This document shows, piece after piece, positions 34,346 through 46,214 of a DNA stretch of 64,000 bases. The notes beneath the pieces are model-generated. The model did no database searches. It saw only the letters and a list, made by a program, of their open reading frames with translations, and was not told the origin of the DNA. The stretch spans positions 930,001 through 994,000 of the forward strand of contig NC_092408.1 of NCBI RefSeq assembly GCF_009017415.1, in the 5' to 3' direction. Source of the DNA: Aspergillus flavus. Lineage: Eukaryota; Ascomycota; Eurotiomycetes; Eurotiales; Aspergillaceae. The translations under genes were made by a program, and so were the position numbers. How positions within the stretch are numbered: the first letter of the stretch is position 1; each line of letters opens with the position of its first letter.

Positions 34346-35323
34346 GTGGAACATTGATGTACAATATATAAGGACAACCAAGCTTTCTTGGTTAACTTTA
34401 GAAACTCGTTATGCATGCTACAAAAGCTTTTAGAGTGGCAGATGAGGCTCGATTAAAATAGCTATAGGATTAATTAATCTCCGAATGTCAATTCGTTTTA
34501 TTGTAGACTACATTCTCTCTGCCACTCAGAGACTTCTTTCATCTGAGTGTAACCTAAGGAACTCTAACACACATATATTATAGAATACTCTTCAACTAAC
34601 CATTGAATATTAAAGTACTTGCAACCTCCACTTCAGTCTGATAAGTCTATCATAGATATAGATCTCAGATTGTCTGGAAAATACCATTAAGTCTAATCCA
34701 GTCACAGTTAGTATCACATAATCACGATGAGAGCTCCGGAGAGCCCCGACGGGTTTAGAGATTAGGTCAAGCTCACTAGCGTGAGAGGCGTCGGAGCTAA
34801 AGACCAGTACGGGGCCTGATACGTGCAGGCCCCGGTCGTAGCATAACTGCTAGTGTACTAGAGTCAACTAGTGCGCATGGACAGACACTGGTTCAGATTC
34901 CAAAGTACTATCGTTCCCGTACCACATGGTCGATAAGCAATGTTCATGAACAGGGATGTCATGTAACCCTTCGATGTAACTCTGGAGGGATGCTCATTGT
35001 TTATAAGTATGGTTATAGCTACTAGTGTCTTTCCCCTCGGCCCTAATGAGCCCACTACTGATAAGCCCCTTCCATCGCGCCAATGTATGAAATATGCTCT
35101 AGCTATAAAGCCTGTGCCTATAACTGGACAATTTATTTTGGCCCAGCAGCCTTTCTGGTTGACAAATTGTGCTGGCAAATTGTGTAGTGCCGCGCTTCAC
35201 AACCTCAAAACCTTAGAAGACAGGACAACCCAGTCTCTAATCCTGAGAGTTCGAGGCCCATTCATATTCTATAAATTGAAGAAGGTAATCGATAGGCCAA
35301 CAGGCTTGTCGACTGGGGCAATC
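34346..35323. other. intergenic region with hairpins
   Basis: About 1 kb. At 34732-34834 are nested short inverted repeats, including CGGGGCCT (34810-34817) with AGGCCCCG (34827-34834) and a CTCAC-TAGC-GTGAG stem near 34771-34784. The GC-rich block stands out from AT-rich flanks. The frame that continues upstream from 35324 back to about 34997 has no ABC-like sequence and is treated as 5' UTR. Confidence 0.45.
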
Positions 35324-38300
35324 ATGTCGTCCTCATCCAACACAGACCGCTGCGGCGACGACTCATTTGGCCCTTTCGTTACAACGCTCTGTCGCGGAGG
35401 ATTTGACTTCACCGTCCTTTTTGAAGCAAGCATTTTGACAATCGTTCCGGCCGCCTGCTTCTTGCTGTTGGTGCCATTCCGTCTAGTTCAGCTATCCAGA
35501 CAATCTCCAAAAGTACTTTCCTCTGCAAGGCGTGTGGTGACAATCGTACGTGTTTCATTTTATTTCCCCATCTCCATATAAAAGAACGAGGTTTTGAGAG
35601 GTTTCAAACAGGTTCTAGCCGTATTTTTGGTGGTAGTACAGATCGCCCTGGTTGCCCTTAGTACAAGTGGGCGCGAGTCACTTGCCGGCGCCATTATCGA
35701 GCTCATAGCGGCGCTTGCCCTCGTCATTCTCATTGACCTGGAGCACGTCCGCTCCATTCGGCCTTCCTTCCTTGTCTCTTCCTACTTGTTTACCACGCTA
35801 CTTTTTGACCTTGTACGTGTACGCACCACTTGGTTGACATCAGATAGTCCAGCCTATGCAGCCTGCCTTTCTTCGTCTATTGCCATTAAGTTACTTCTCT
35901 TACTTCTGGAGAATGTTGAGAAGCGAAAATGGCTGAAACCTAGCGAGAAGGTGAGATCTGGTGAGAGCCTCAGTGGGTTATTTAGCCGAGGCCTGTTCGG
36001 CTGGTTGAACGGCCTGTTGTGGAACGGCTACTCCATGTTGCTAACCGGGAGCTCATTGCCTACAATTCATGAGAAGCTCTCCTCCCGCGACCTATCCGCT
36101 CAATTCGCGGATTCATGGGCCTCTTCTGAACAGAGCGGGCAAAATGCCCTACTTCTGGCTGTGATTAGCTGTCTACGGTGGGAGATAGTAAGAGTCGCTT
36201 TCCCTCGGATCTGTGTTGTAGGTTTTAGTATCGCCCAGCCGTTCCTGGTAGGCAAGGTTGTCACTATTCTAGAGCAGAGTGATTCGTTTTCGCTGGATAA
36301 AGGTTACGGATTGATCGCGGCCACTGGTATTGTATTTACTGGAGTTGCTGTAAGCTACACACTTTTGAATACTCATTTCCCCTCTCATATTGTCCGCAAG
36401 CACTGAACTAACCTTTATCATCAAGGTGTGCACAGCCTGTTACCAACATTTGGGGTATCGTGCTACAACGATGCTTCGTGGCGGACTTATGGCTATTGTC
36501 TTTCAACACATGCTGAACCAACCATTGGGTAGTATTGACGAGTCTAGTGCTATTTCCCTCATGGGTACTGACATCGAGATGCTTGCTGAATACTTCCAGT
36601 CCACAGTTTGTGAGATTTGGGCCAATATCCTCCAGTTGGGACTGGCCACCTGGCTTCTTCAAACCCAGGTAGGTGCTGTTTGTATCGCACCCATCGTGGT
36701 AGTAATAAGTAAGTCTACTGATATACGAATTTAAACATTATAGTGTTCATGATTTGACCATTTCCAATTAGTTTTCACGGTGGCATCGCTCGGCATGGGG
36801 CATGCTGTGTCTTCACGGCAGAAATCTTGGCTCCAGGCTACTGAGAAACGCATCAACTTCACAACTGCTATCCTCGGATCTATCCAAAAAATCAAGTTCC
36901 TTGGATTAACCGAGATTATGGGGGCTATGATCAATGCCTTGCGCGATGACGAGCTCAGGGTCTCCAAAAGATTCCGACGAATTCAGACAGTTCGTGTCTG
37001 CATGGGTACGTTATACTTTCAACCTTGTGGATGGGTGGACCGGCAGATCGGGATTAAACTGATGAGAGGTACTAGTCAACCTTCCCACTATTGTTGGGCA
37101 GCTCGCAACATTCGCTGGCTATGCCATAGTAGCTATGGTGCAAGGCTCCAGCGGCCTAAAGGTCTCGCAGGCCATCACATCGCTCTCACTGGTTAATCTG
37201 CTGGTTACTCCCCTCTCCAATCTCTTGCTAGCCATTCCAGACACATTCGCATCGATAGGTTGTCTCAATCGAATACAGAACTTCCTCAAGCAGCCAAATC
37301 GCCCTGGTGAGTGTCTAGCTATCATTGTAGCCTGGCCAATTCTGTGAATCTATCCCTGCAGTCAAGTTGCTAATTCCAACATATACACAGAAAAGAGACA
37401 GTTGCCGCAGATAGCTGGCGGTCCCTCCCTTTTATCCCCAAGTGCATCCACCATCGAGCTATCTCACCTTGAACAGCACGTGGCCAGCCCAATTTTCGGA
37501 GAGGAGTCTGATGTGGTTCTGTCCCTCAACAATGTCCACTTTGGGTGGAATCCCTCTCTGCCTGATAAATCTCGCATTTCACTTACTTTGAAATCCTCTC
37601 CTAACGGGACTCTCGTTATGATAGTTGGTGCAGTAGGTAGTGGTAAGTCTACCTTCCTTAGAGGGATTGCTGGTGAGACACCCGTGCTGGAGGGCGAGCT
37701 CTTTATCAAGAATCCGGATCTGGCCTTTTGTGAACAAACCTCATGGTTGACAAACACATCAATCCGGGAAAATATTATCGGGGAAGACTTATCATCTGTG
37801 TTTGATGCTCAATGGTATCACACCGTGGTGAGAGCATGTGGGCTGGAGCCGGATCTCAAGAGAATGCCAGCAGGTGATGAAACGCTTGTAGGCAGCAAAG
37901 GTGCCAAACTGAGTGGTGGGCAAAAGCAAAGAATTGTGAGTCTCAGGCTTCTTTATGTGTTATTCAGCTACCAGTCAGCCACTTACTCTAAATTTCTGCT
38001 GCAGGCTATAGCGCGAGCCGTTTATGCTCGAAAGCATATTGCGTGTTTCGATGATGTCCTCAGTGGTCTAGATAATGCAACAGCGCAGCTGGTGTTTAAT
38101 AATGTTTTTGGTCCGGCTGGATTGCTGCGCCAGCTGGGCTGCACCACGTTTCTGGCTACCCATAACGGTATGTATTCATTCCCCACTGTCTCAATTATCT
38201 GGCTTTGTTGAAATAATATGTCCCTTACACTAATACACTTATGTAGTGCACCACTCACCTCAAGCGGACTTGATCATTGTTTTAGGGGACGATGGCCAGA

Positions 38301-40711
38301 TCCTGGAACAAGGCAGCTATACCCAGCTCCGAAGCCATGCTGGAGGTTATATCCACAAACTAGGCATGCAATCACGACAGATGGATGAGTTAGCTGAAAC
38401 GGTTGACCTTAGATACAGGCAAAGTCAATCGCGAAATATTACAACGGGATCTATGAGTGCTTCACCTACTACCGATGGTAGTCGGCAGGCAAATGATTTA
38501 GCTGTGTATAAGTACTACTTCTCTAGCTTGGGCGGCCTGCGTGTCGCCATTCTGCTACTTTTCCTGATTGTCAATGCTGGAATTGATGGATTCCGCTGTA
38601 CGATATAATCCTGTCTTGAACTGCTACTTGCTGCAATATGAGGCTTACCTTTCTATAGACGTTTGGGTGAATATTTGGACCTCTAGCAGTGATAGCGCCT
38701 CGAATTCACGTTTAGGATATTGGCTTGGACTCTATGCAGCATTGGCTGTCATCGAAGCTAGTGCCCTTATCTTTTCTGTGTTGTAAGTTCAAGCCCTCTT
38801 TCCACCTCCTCATCGCGCGCTAACTTGGCTTGCATTTGACAGCTGGACGTGGGTTATTATTGTGCCTGCTGCGTCCAAGAATCTGCATTCCATAGTCCTC
38901 GGGGCTTGCATGAGGTGAGCTTGACACTTCGCTCACACAGCTAAAAGAGCACAACGTCGACTGATTACTCTAGTGCACCTTTATCCTTCTTGTCCAATAC
39001 CGAGACTGGAGTTCTTGTAACCCGCTTCAGCCAAGATATGAGACTGGTCGACATGATCCTTCCCCGTGGGTTTATATCGACAGGATTCCGTAAGTACATA
39101 AGGCAGGAATAATATTAAATCTGCTGACTTGCCCCGCATGCAGAGTTTTTTGGCGCTCTTGCCCAAGTGGCTGTCGTTATAGCTTCACTCCCCTACGTGG
39201 CAGCGGCCCTACCAGTTCTCATTGGTGTGCTGGTCCTTGTCCAGCGGTTCTACCTGCGCACATCTCGTCAACTGCGGCTATTGGAGTGAGTGTCAGACCG
39301 TACCCAGATTCCGTTCAGCTTGTAGTCATCAGGCTAACTGAATCCATTCCAGAATCGAGCTTAAGAGCCCTCTATATACGCATTTTATTGAATCGCTGGC
39401 CGGAGTGATTACTATACGCGCCTTCTCATGGACCCACGCCTCTACGTCCAGGATGCTCTCAAAGCTTGATACAGCTCAAAAACCCTTCTATCTCTTACTG
39501 AGTATCCAACGTTGGCTTAGCCTGGTACTCAATCTAATCGTAGCTGCTCTAACGGTGCTCATTGTTGGAGCAGCCTTGGCTCTTCGCAAACATGTCGACC
39601 CGGGTCTATTGGGTGTCGCCCTTGTCATGATGATTGATCTGGGCCAGGTTCTGTCGGAGCTAATTCAAAACTGGACACTGCTTGAGACGTCCCTTGGGGC
39701 GATTGCACGAGTAAAGGATTTCGCCGAAAGTACGCCCAGTGAGGAGAAGGATCTGGGCGTTCAGGTTCAGGAACCCACACCAGAATGGCCCCGTCACGGG
39801 GAGATCGTGTTTGCTGATACAAGCATCGCGTATGATTGCTCGGAGGGAACTAAGCCCGTACTAGATGGCATTAGCCTTCATGTACATGCCGGTGAAAAGG
39901 TTGGATTGTGTGGTAAGTCTGGAAGGTAAGTTATGGCCACACACTATAGCATACTGGTCTCGATTTCTGGGACAAGTCTGTTTCCAACGACGATAAAACA
40001 AAGCGACTAACTAATGACTAAATTGATAGTGGTAAAAGCTCTCTCGCATTATCGCTCCTCCGCCTCAACGAGATACTGTCAGGGAAGATCCTCATCGATG
40101 GACAAGACATCTCCCTCATATCCCGATCCTCGATCCGACAGCGCATCAGCTGTCTTAGTCAAGAGCCATTTCTTTTCCCAGGCACGATCCGACAAAACGC
40201 CGATCCGCTGAAAATGCTTGCGAGCCAGGACATCATCAGTGCGCTGCAGTGCGTTGGAGTTTGGAATGCTCTCCTTGCCCACCACGATGGAGATGGTGAA
40301 ACGGTGCTAGATGCCAAACTAAATGAGAAGGCCTTATCCCAGGGCCAGAAGCAATTATTCTGTCTAGCGCGGGCACTGTTGAAGAAGAGTAAGATTCTAT
40401 TACTCGATGAGCCAACGAGCAGGTAAGTTGAAGGATTCTGTTGCTTTCTGTTGCTTTATTCAACATGCGTGGTATGCTGACTACCCCGTCATAGTCTGGA
40501 CACCGACACGGACGCAAGAGTACAGAAGGTCATACGGGAATCATTCTCAGACTGCACCGTGATCATGGTAGCCCACCGGATTCACACTCTCTTGGACTTT
40601 GACCGAGTCGTCGTCCTAGATAGTGGTCGGATTATCGAATCAGGTCATCCGCGCGACTTATTGGGCAGGCCAGATGGGGCATTTGCGAAGCTGTTAAAGC
40701 TGGAGTCATGA
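35324..40711 (+). CDS. ABCC-type (MRP-like) ABC transporter
   Basis: Fifteen exons keep phase: 35324-35545, 35612-36349, 36426-36708, 36772-37005, 37076-37306, 37391-37935, 38005-38167, 38247-38597, 38659-38782, 38843-38914, 38974-39089, 39144-39285, 39353-39925, 40030-40422, 40495-40711. The product is 1467 aa with TMD0-TMD1-NBD1-TMD2-NBD2 order. NBD1 has Walker A 'GAVGSGKST', signature 'LSGGQKQRI' and Walker B 'HIACFDDVLSGLD', with Asp where the catalytic Glu is expected. NBD2 has Walker A 'GKSGSGKSS' (split by an intron), signature 'LSQGQKQLF', Walker B 'ILLLDEPTSSLD' and H-loop 'MVAHR'. The asymmetric NBDs are typical of ABCC proteins, which export conjugates and xenobiotics at the plasma or vacuolar membrane. 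Substrate is unknown; fungal members often sit near secondary-metabolite genes. Confidence 0.9.
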
Positions 40712-41790
40712 GCTATGTATGTACATTGGCCGATCTTCTGGGCTGTATTGGCTGTCTGCGAGAATGTATGGAATAGGGTAGTATTGATGTATATCGATCA
40801 AATAAATGGGAAGCTGAGCATGATTCTCAATGAACTGTGTCTCCTGAACAGAAGCCAGGAGGTTCTTTTGCTCCGGCGGCTGTGGAAAACCTTCGAAACG
40901 TTTGTAGATGTCCAGGCGACAACCTGGTTGGGTTGAGGTCAGGGCGCTTATCACTCGGGGGTCTTTATGAACCCGGCTGATTTTACGGTAAGCGAGATAG
41001 CCAATCTCGACAGCTAACTTTTTAGCCTCATCATATCACACCTGTAGAAACTGGTATACCATAGTAAGTTAGTAACCATACAGGCCAACATTATAAGGCC
41101 AGGGCTGTGGGGTCATTACCTGACTGCTGCCGTGAGGCATCTGATTTGTTCTTTCGGACGTCTTGATCATTTTCCCCGCGGATGAAAAATCCAAGAGATT
41201 TTCCTGTGTCTTGTGCGAATTCTGATTTTCGTAATATATGATATACGTTGAAGACCGGCGTCTAGGAGTTTCTGGAGGACTCGGGGCCTGGACGAGCAAG
41301 GGAACTCTTTGGGAGTCGTGCGGCTTTTCTGTTGGTGTCGTGTGCTTTCTCGGCCCTATCCACCCACTCAATCTAGGCTGGCTCTGGGAGGCACTTCATA
41401 CGTGGCGGTGCTGTTCGGCCTTTGGACCTCTAACCTTAGAAAACGCCGAGAATTAACGCGAAAATCTGCCGGAGCGGTTTCTAGACCTAGTGGGTGGGCG
41501 GGTGCCGGTCAGGGATAGCGGTTAAACCGTACCACTCTATATATATCTAAAAGTTATTATAGGTTATATAACTACTTCGGCAACTAATCAGGTCACTGAT
41601 ACTAGGTGTGGGAAGATCCATGCCAGACAGATTTCCAAGCGACCATGTGCATAACTTGATCCAGACTCGACATCGTGGGGTAGAGGCATACATCTTGGTG
41701 CAACGGGTATCCCAAGAGACGACATTACCAACCACTCATTTAAGAGATTGCTTAAAAGCTACACTCCGCGTATTCGTATTCCTTACATAA
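40712..41790. other. intergenic region
   Basis: Convergent spacer of about 1.1 kb between the ABC transporter and the F-box-like gene. Small frames exist, but none is convincing. Confidence 0.45.
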
Positions 41791-43602
41791 CTAGCCCCAC
41801 GATTTCCCAATCATGACTCCGCTATAGACGTCATCCCTGGCTCGAATTTCTCCCTTGGAATGATACACACCAAACACTACTTTTCCCACTAGATCCTTCT
41901 CCGGCAGCGCATATAGGTAGTAGTCATCCTTCCCGAACTCATTCATTTGGATCCCTTGCCACTGGCGTCGATGAGCTTTCTGCCTCTCATTGAAATACTC
42001 GCTCCCCAGGCTGTACTCCACAGTCTGCATTGGCGGGATGCCAGCGCGGTCAAGCGCTTGTGAATAGACCGTCAAGAGGTGCTGAGCTCCATTGTGGCCC
42101 AGGTCGGAATAGGAGTTTCGATGCCACGCGCTGATGGACCGGAGGCTTGGAAACTCCTGTGGCTTAAAGTCCCGAAACATATTCTCAAAGTCTCGCTGAT
42201 CCGCCTCGGGGGGACAGCGAGACGCGAGGATCACGACATCCTGAATAGAGACGGGGAGGGTCTGTGCGAAGGGCAGCCATCCGCCATCCTCAAGATTACT
42301 GAATAAATCGATGTCGAGGGTAAGACGTTCCAATTGGGTGAATTCGTTCCACTTCCAGTTCGTCGTGGGAGGCGTGTGCGGGTTAATAGACATATAGGGA
42401 CTATATGGCTTCAAACACGGCTCATGCCGACAACCGCAAATTGATCCGTATTCCATCAACTCGATATGGAGATGCCGTAGCGTCAACTTCGCGTGCGTTA
42501 AAAGAGCTAGGCATACCGCCTCCACGGTCATGTCGGGCAGATGCGGTTGGCATAGCACGCCGTTGAAGCGTCTCCCGAATACTTCCGGTGTATGGAAGAC
42601 CATATATTTGAACTGCTTGAAGTTAGAGCATCCCTCAATAATCCGAGACAACGCTCGACCGGAGATATTTCCACGATCCACAATCAATGACTCGAGTTCT
42701 GATTTTGCGAGCGGCAGAGGATAGGCTGGGTCCATGGCATCGTCCCAGTCCAGAGTGAGAGTGTTTCGGTCCTCGGTGCCTTCCTGCCACACTGGCTGGG
42801 AGTAATAATCCATCACAGACAGAGTCCGAAGACCCGGTAGTCGAGCCAACGCAGCCAAGAGACGGATGATCTGCTGGTAATGATCGTCGGCCAGGACTGC
42901 CTGTGGCCTTTGGTCCCGTTGGTCCTGACTACTTCCTGAACTACTCCCTTCATCCTCGTACTCATCCTCGTCCCCATGTGACGTGCATTCAATTCGCACC
43001 TCCGCTAATACCGACAAGGCCTGGTCGAGGAGTCCCTTCTGTGACCTCGCTGCTAGCCTACTCACGGCTCGGGGGACGTAGGGCGTGATTGGGTCTTGCG
43101 CGCACACATTTAATTGCATCCGCTTCAGCTCGGTGAGCTGGCTGAGGAGCAGGCCTAGTGTAGCTCCACCAACCCCATTGGACAGCGCATGCATCCAATC
43201 GCACACTTCGTCCTCCTCGTTGAGAATGGGCGATTGATGAAGAAGGCGTTTGGCCCACCGGAGGGCAAGTTCCCAGGGTACATTTGGGCGGTCCTGAACG
43301 TCGAACTGGTGGGGTGCCAGTTCCTCTACATACCGGGCCAGACGGGGACTTTGGGCAATGTCAAGCAACAGCCGTGGAGCACCAATGCCGAATGCCTGGT
43401 CAGCTTTGTGGTATCGAACATTTGCGGGTGTTGCGAAAGCAGAGTCTTGCGATAGCCGTCGTGTGTACGCGTCATGTTCTCGGAGGTGTTTGCGACAGGC
43501 TTCCCTAAGATGTTTACAGCTTAATGACAGAGCAGGTAAATCCCTGGGAGAAGCATGGTCTATAATCTGCATCTGCAGCTCATATGGTAGCAGTAGGAGC
43601 AT
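41791..43602 (-). CDS. F-box-like protein
   Basis: Single minus-strand exon. The open frame extends upstream to 43710, but the Met at 43602 directly precedes the F-box ('MLLLLPYELQMQIIDHASPR', 'DLPALSLSCKHLREACR') and gives 603 aa, so I chose it. The rest has regularly spaced Leu-rich segments ('LPGLRTLSVMDYYSQP', 'LTLRHLHIELMEYG', 'FTQLERLTLDIDLFSNLEDG') typical of long fungal F-box proteins with degenerate LRR-like repeats, plus an acidic insert 'DEDEYEDEGSSSG'. The expected role is substrate receptor of an SCF ubiquitin ligase; the substrate is unknown. Confidence 0.77.
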   Translation of the reverse strand: MLLLLPYELQMQIIDHASPRDLPALSLSCKHLREACRKHLREHDAYTRRLSQDSAFATPANVRYHKADQAFGIGAPRLLLDIAQSPRLARYVEELAPHQFDVQDRPNVPWELALRWAKRLLHQSPILNEEDEVCDWMHALSNGVGGATLGLLLSQLTELKRMQLNVCAQDPITPYVPRAVSRLAARSQKGLLDQALSVLAEVRIECTSHGDEDEYEDEGSSSGSSQDQRDQRPQAVLADDHYQQIIRLLAALARLPGLRTLSVMDYYSQPVWQEGTEDRNTLTLDWDDAMDPAYPLPLAKSELESLIVDRGNISGRALSRIIEGCSNFKQFKYMVFHTPEVFGRRFNGVLCQPHLPDMTVEAVCLALLTHAKLTLRHLHIELMEYGSICGCRHEPCLKPYSPYMSINPHTPPTTNWKWNEFTQLERLTLDIDLFSNLEDGGWLPFAQTLPVSIQDVVILASRCPPEADQRDFENMFRDFKPQEFPSLRSISAWHRNSYSDLGHNGAQHLLTVYSQALDRAGIPPMQTVEYSLGSEYFNERQKAHRRQWQGIQMNEFGKDDYYLYALPEKDLVGKVVFGVYHSKGEIRARDDVYSGVMIGKSWG

Positions 43603-44541
43603 TTTCCGTGATGGTAGGAGGATTGAAACAAATTTTCTGTTTGTTGGGTTTTTCTTTTTGCCAGTCTTATCGTATTTATTTTCAATCCGAGCATGTACAA
43701 CATGACTCACCGATAGAGACCCGGGTTAAGTTCGAATGGACAGATCGTGTTGCATGTATATTTTGTGATTGCCGCCTATCTTTTGATAGTGGCAACCTGA
43801 TTGCCTTACACCGCTGAGGAAGGGCAGATAGTCGCTTACGAAGAAATAGCGCTAGGCCTAATTAGGCACCATTAACATAGTGGAGCCCTGAGCCCTGTAT
43901 TGTTTCGAAATTTCCAAAGATTAAAGCCGATGTTGGGGTCTCCATACTCCTTATTTTCCCGACTGCACAAGCCTCTGCTAGTAGCTAAAATTATTCACGC
44001 TAGAAATGAAAAGTCTCGGTAAAATATATAAGAAATACGCCATAGACAAGTGTACGGCCAGAAAATTGGCTCGCTGCTTGGGCTATGTAGCTATTGGCCA
44101 TTCGGGTCTTGGTATCTTAGATTAGGATAAATTAACAAATAACAATTGATTCATTTCTTTGGCTTTTGCGGGGGAAGGTCCACCTGTGCCGACAGAGCCA
44201 ATCGGATGAAAGTTTTCCAATTTAGGAAGTTCGGGGTGATATTCTCCGACATCCGATGCCCTAACCAAGGGACCATCCTGAAATTGCCCGCCAAGGCATC
44301 ATACATCGCTTAAGTTTAATTTGCAATTTAACTTTTATGTTAGTCTAGTTCTTAATCACGGAACCCTCACTAATCGAGTCATGCTGTCCGGAAGGACCCC
44401 GCGATGTCGGACTTCCCGGGGGAACTCCGGGCTGTGGGGAGATGAGTTCGAGTTCTCCGGGGTATTCGACCTACGGGTTAAATCTTTCATAATGGCCAAT
44501 CCATCCCCTGCAATGTTGTTGGTTTCCAATACACCACCGAC
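43603..44541. other. intergenic region, divergent promoters
   Basis: About 0.94 kb between the divergent F-box-like and MFS genes. It includes the 36-codon upstream extension of the F-box frame (43603-43710). No other gene is supported. Confidence 0.45.
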
Positions 44542-46214
44542 ATGGAGAAACCAACGACACACTACGAGAATGATGACGCCAGTTCCCCTGTGTCCGGGGG
44601 CAAGTACGACTTGGAATGTTCAGTGCAACTCGAAACCAAAGATGAGAATCCATTGACCGAAGACCACCGACAGTATTTGCTCCAGCGCCATGGGACGGTG
44701 GACCTCGACCCGATGCCAGATATGACGGACGCGGACCCCTATAACTGGCCGACCTGGAAGGTACATACAAAACTCCTGGATGCAAGATGGATAACACCGA
44801 CTAACTCCCTGAGTCGCATAGAAATCCCTCAATCTGGTAATGGTCGCGTTCCATGCGATGATGGCGACCTTCACCGCGGCTGCGATTCAGTCCGCCTTCG
44901 GGGATATAGCAGAAGACCTCGGCGTCAGCGTTCACCGAGCAAGCTACTTGACCTCCCTGGTCATTGCGGTCCTGGGTGCTGCTCCTCTTATCTGGATGCC
45001 ACTCTCGAATCGATACGGACGACGGCCCATCTTCCTTCTGTCCCTGATATGCAGTCTGGTCGGCAACGTGGGCTGTGCGAAGAGCTACTCCTATGCAACC
45101 ATGGGGTTATGTAGGGCCATCACCGGCTTCTTCATCAGCCCCCCGGCAGCAATTGGCAGTGCAGTGGTGGCCGAGACCTTTTTCAAGAAGGACCGGGCTC
45201 GATGCATGGGTGTATGGGCCGTCATGGTCACCGTGGGGGTGCCACTAGCGCCCTTGATCTTTGGCTTCGTTGCCATTCGGGTTGGATACCGATGGATATA
45301 CTGGACGCTAGCTATTGTTTGTGACCTCACCCGCTTTGTGAAAAATGCTAACCGCCATAGACGAACGGTGTTCAATTTTTGCTGTACCTCGCCTTTGGCT
45401 CCGAATCCCTTTATATCCGCGGCGACACTGCAAAGGCCCCCGACTCTTTGCTGCACCGATTCTTTTCCTTCAAACGGATTGATCCGACTCCCCTCAAAGT
45501 ATGGGATTTCATTCAACCCCTGGCAATGGCCGCCCGTCCTTGTGTGATGGTTCCCACCGCGGTATATGCCATGGTCTTTCTCCTCGCAAGCATCTTCCCC
45601 TCGCTCGAGATCCCTCAACTGTACCCGGAGATGTTTGGTCTGGACACCGAACAGGTTGGGCTCCAATACATAGCAATGATCGTTGGCTCGATAATCGGGG
45701 ACCAGATCGGAGGAGTCATCTCAGATCGATGGATGTTGTACCGAGCGAAAAGAACAAACCGCCCCGTTGCCCCCGAGCATCGACTCTGGCTGAGCTACCC
45801 CGGCCTGATCATGGCTATAGTGGGCATAATTGTCTTCCTCGTTCAGCTCAATAACGCTTCGTCTCACTGGACGATAACCCCGCTGCTTGGCGTTGCCATC
45901 GCGGCCGTCGGGAACCAAATCATCACCACCGTCAATATCACCTACGCTGTGGACTGTTATCGATCGGAAGCGGCCAGCGTTGGGGTCTTCATTACCTTTG
46001 TCCGTCAGATCTGGGGCTTTATCGGGCCTTTTTGGTGAGTCCACTTTCGGTTGGTGAAGAAGTAACTACTTGCTAATGGGTCCGTTCTAGGTTTCCGGAG
46101 ATGCTGGCAAGTGTGGGTTTTCTTGGGTCAACTGGGATTCTGGTTGGCTTGATCGTGGCGGTTAGCGTTATTCCGACACTCTTCCTGCAGTGGAAAGGGC
46201 ACACATGGCGGTAG
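44542..46214 (+). CDS. MFS transporter (DHA1-like)
   Basis: Four exons (44542-44760, 44822-45316, 45361-46034, 46091-46214) keep phase and give 503 aa. After a hydrophilic start the N-terminal tail carries 'DADPYNWPTWKK', a signature of fungal 12-helix drug:proton antiporters and related sugar/acid exporters. MFS motif A appears as 'PLSNRYGRRPIFLLSL'. 'GFFISPPAAIGSAVVAETFF' and 'RARCMGVWAVMVTVGVPLAP' match the helix-4/5 region of DHA1-like proteins. A short 44-bp intron at 45317-45360 has a clear CTAAC branch site. The final exon adds the last helix. Substrate is unknown. Confidence 0.85.
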
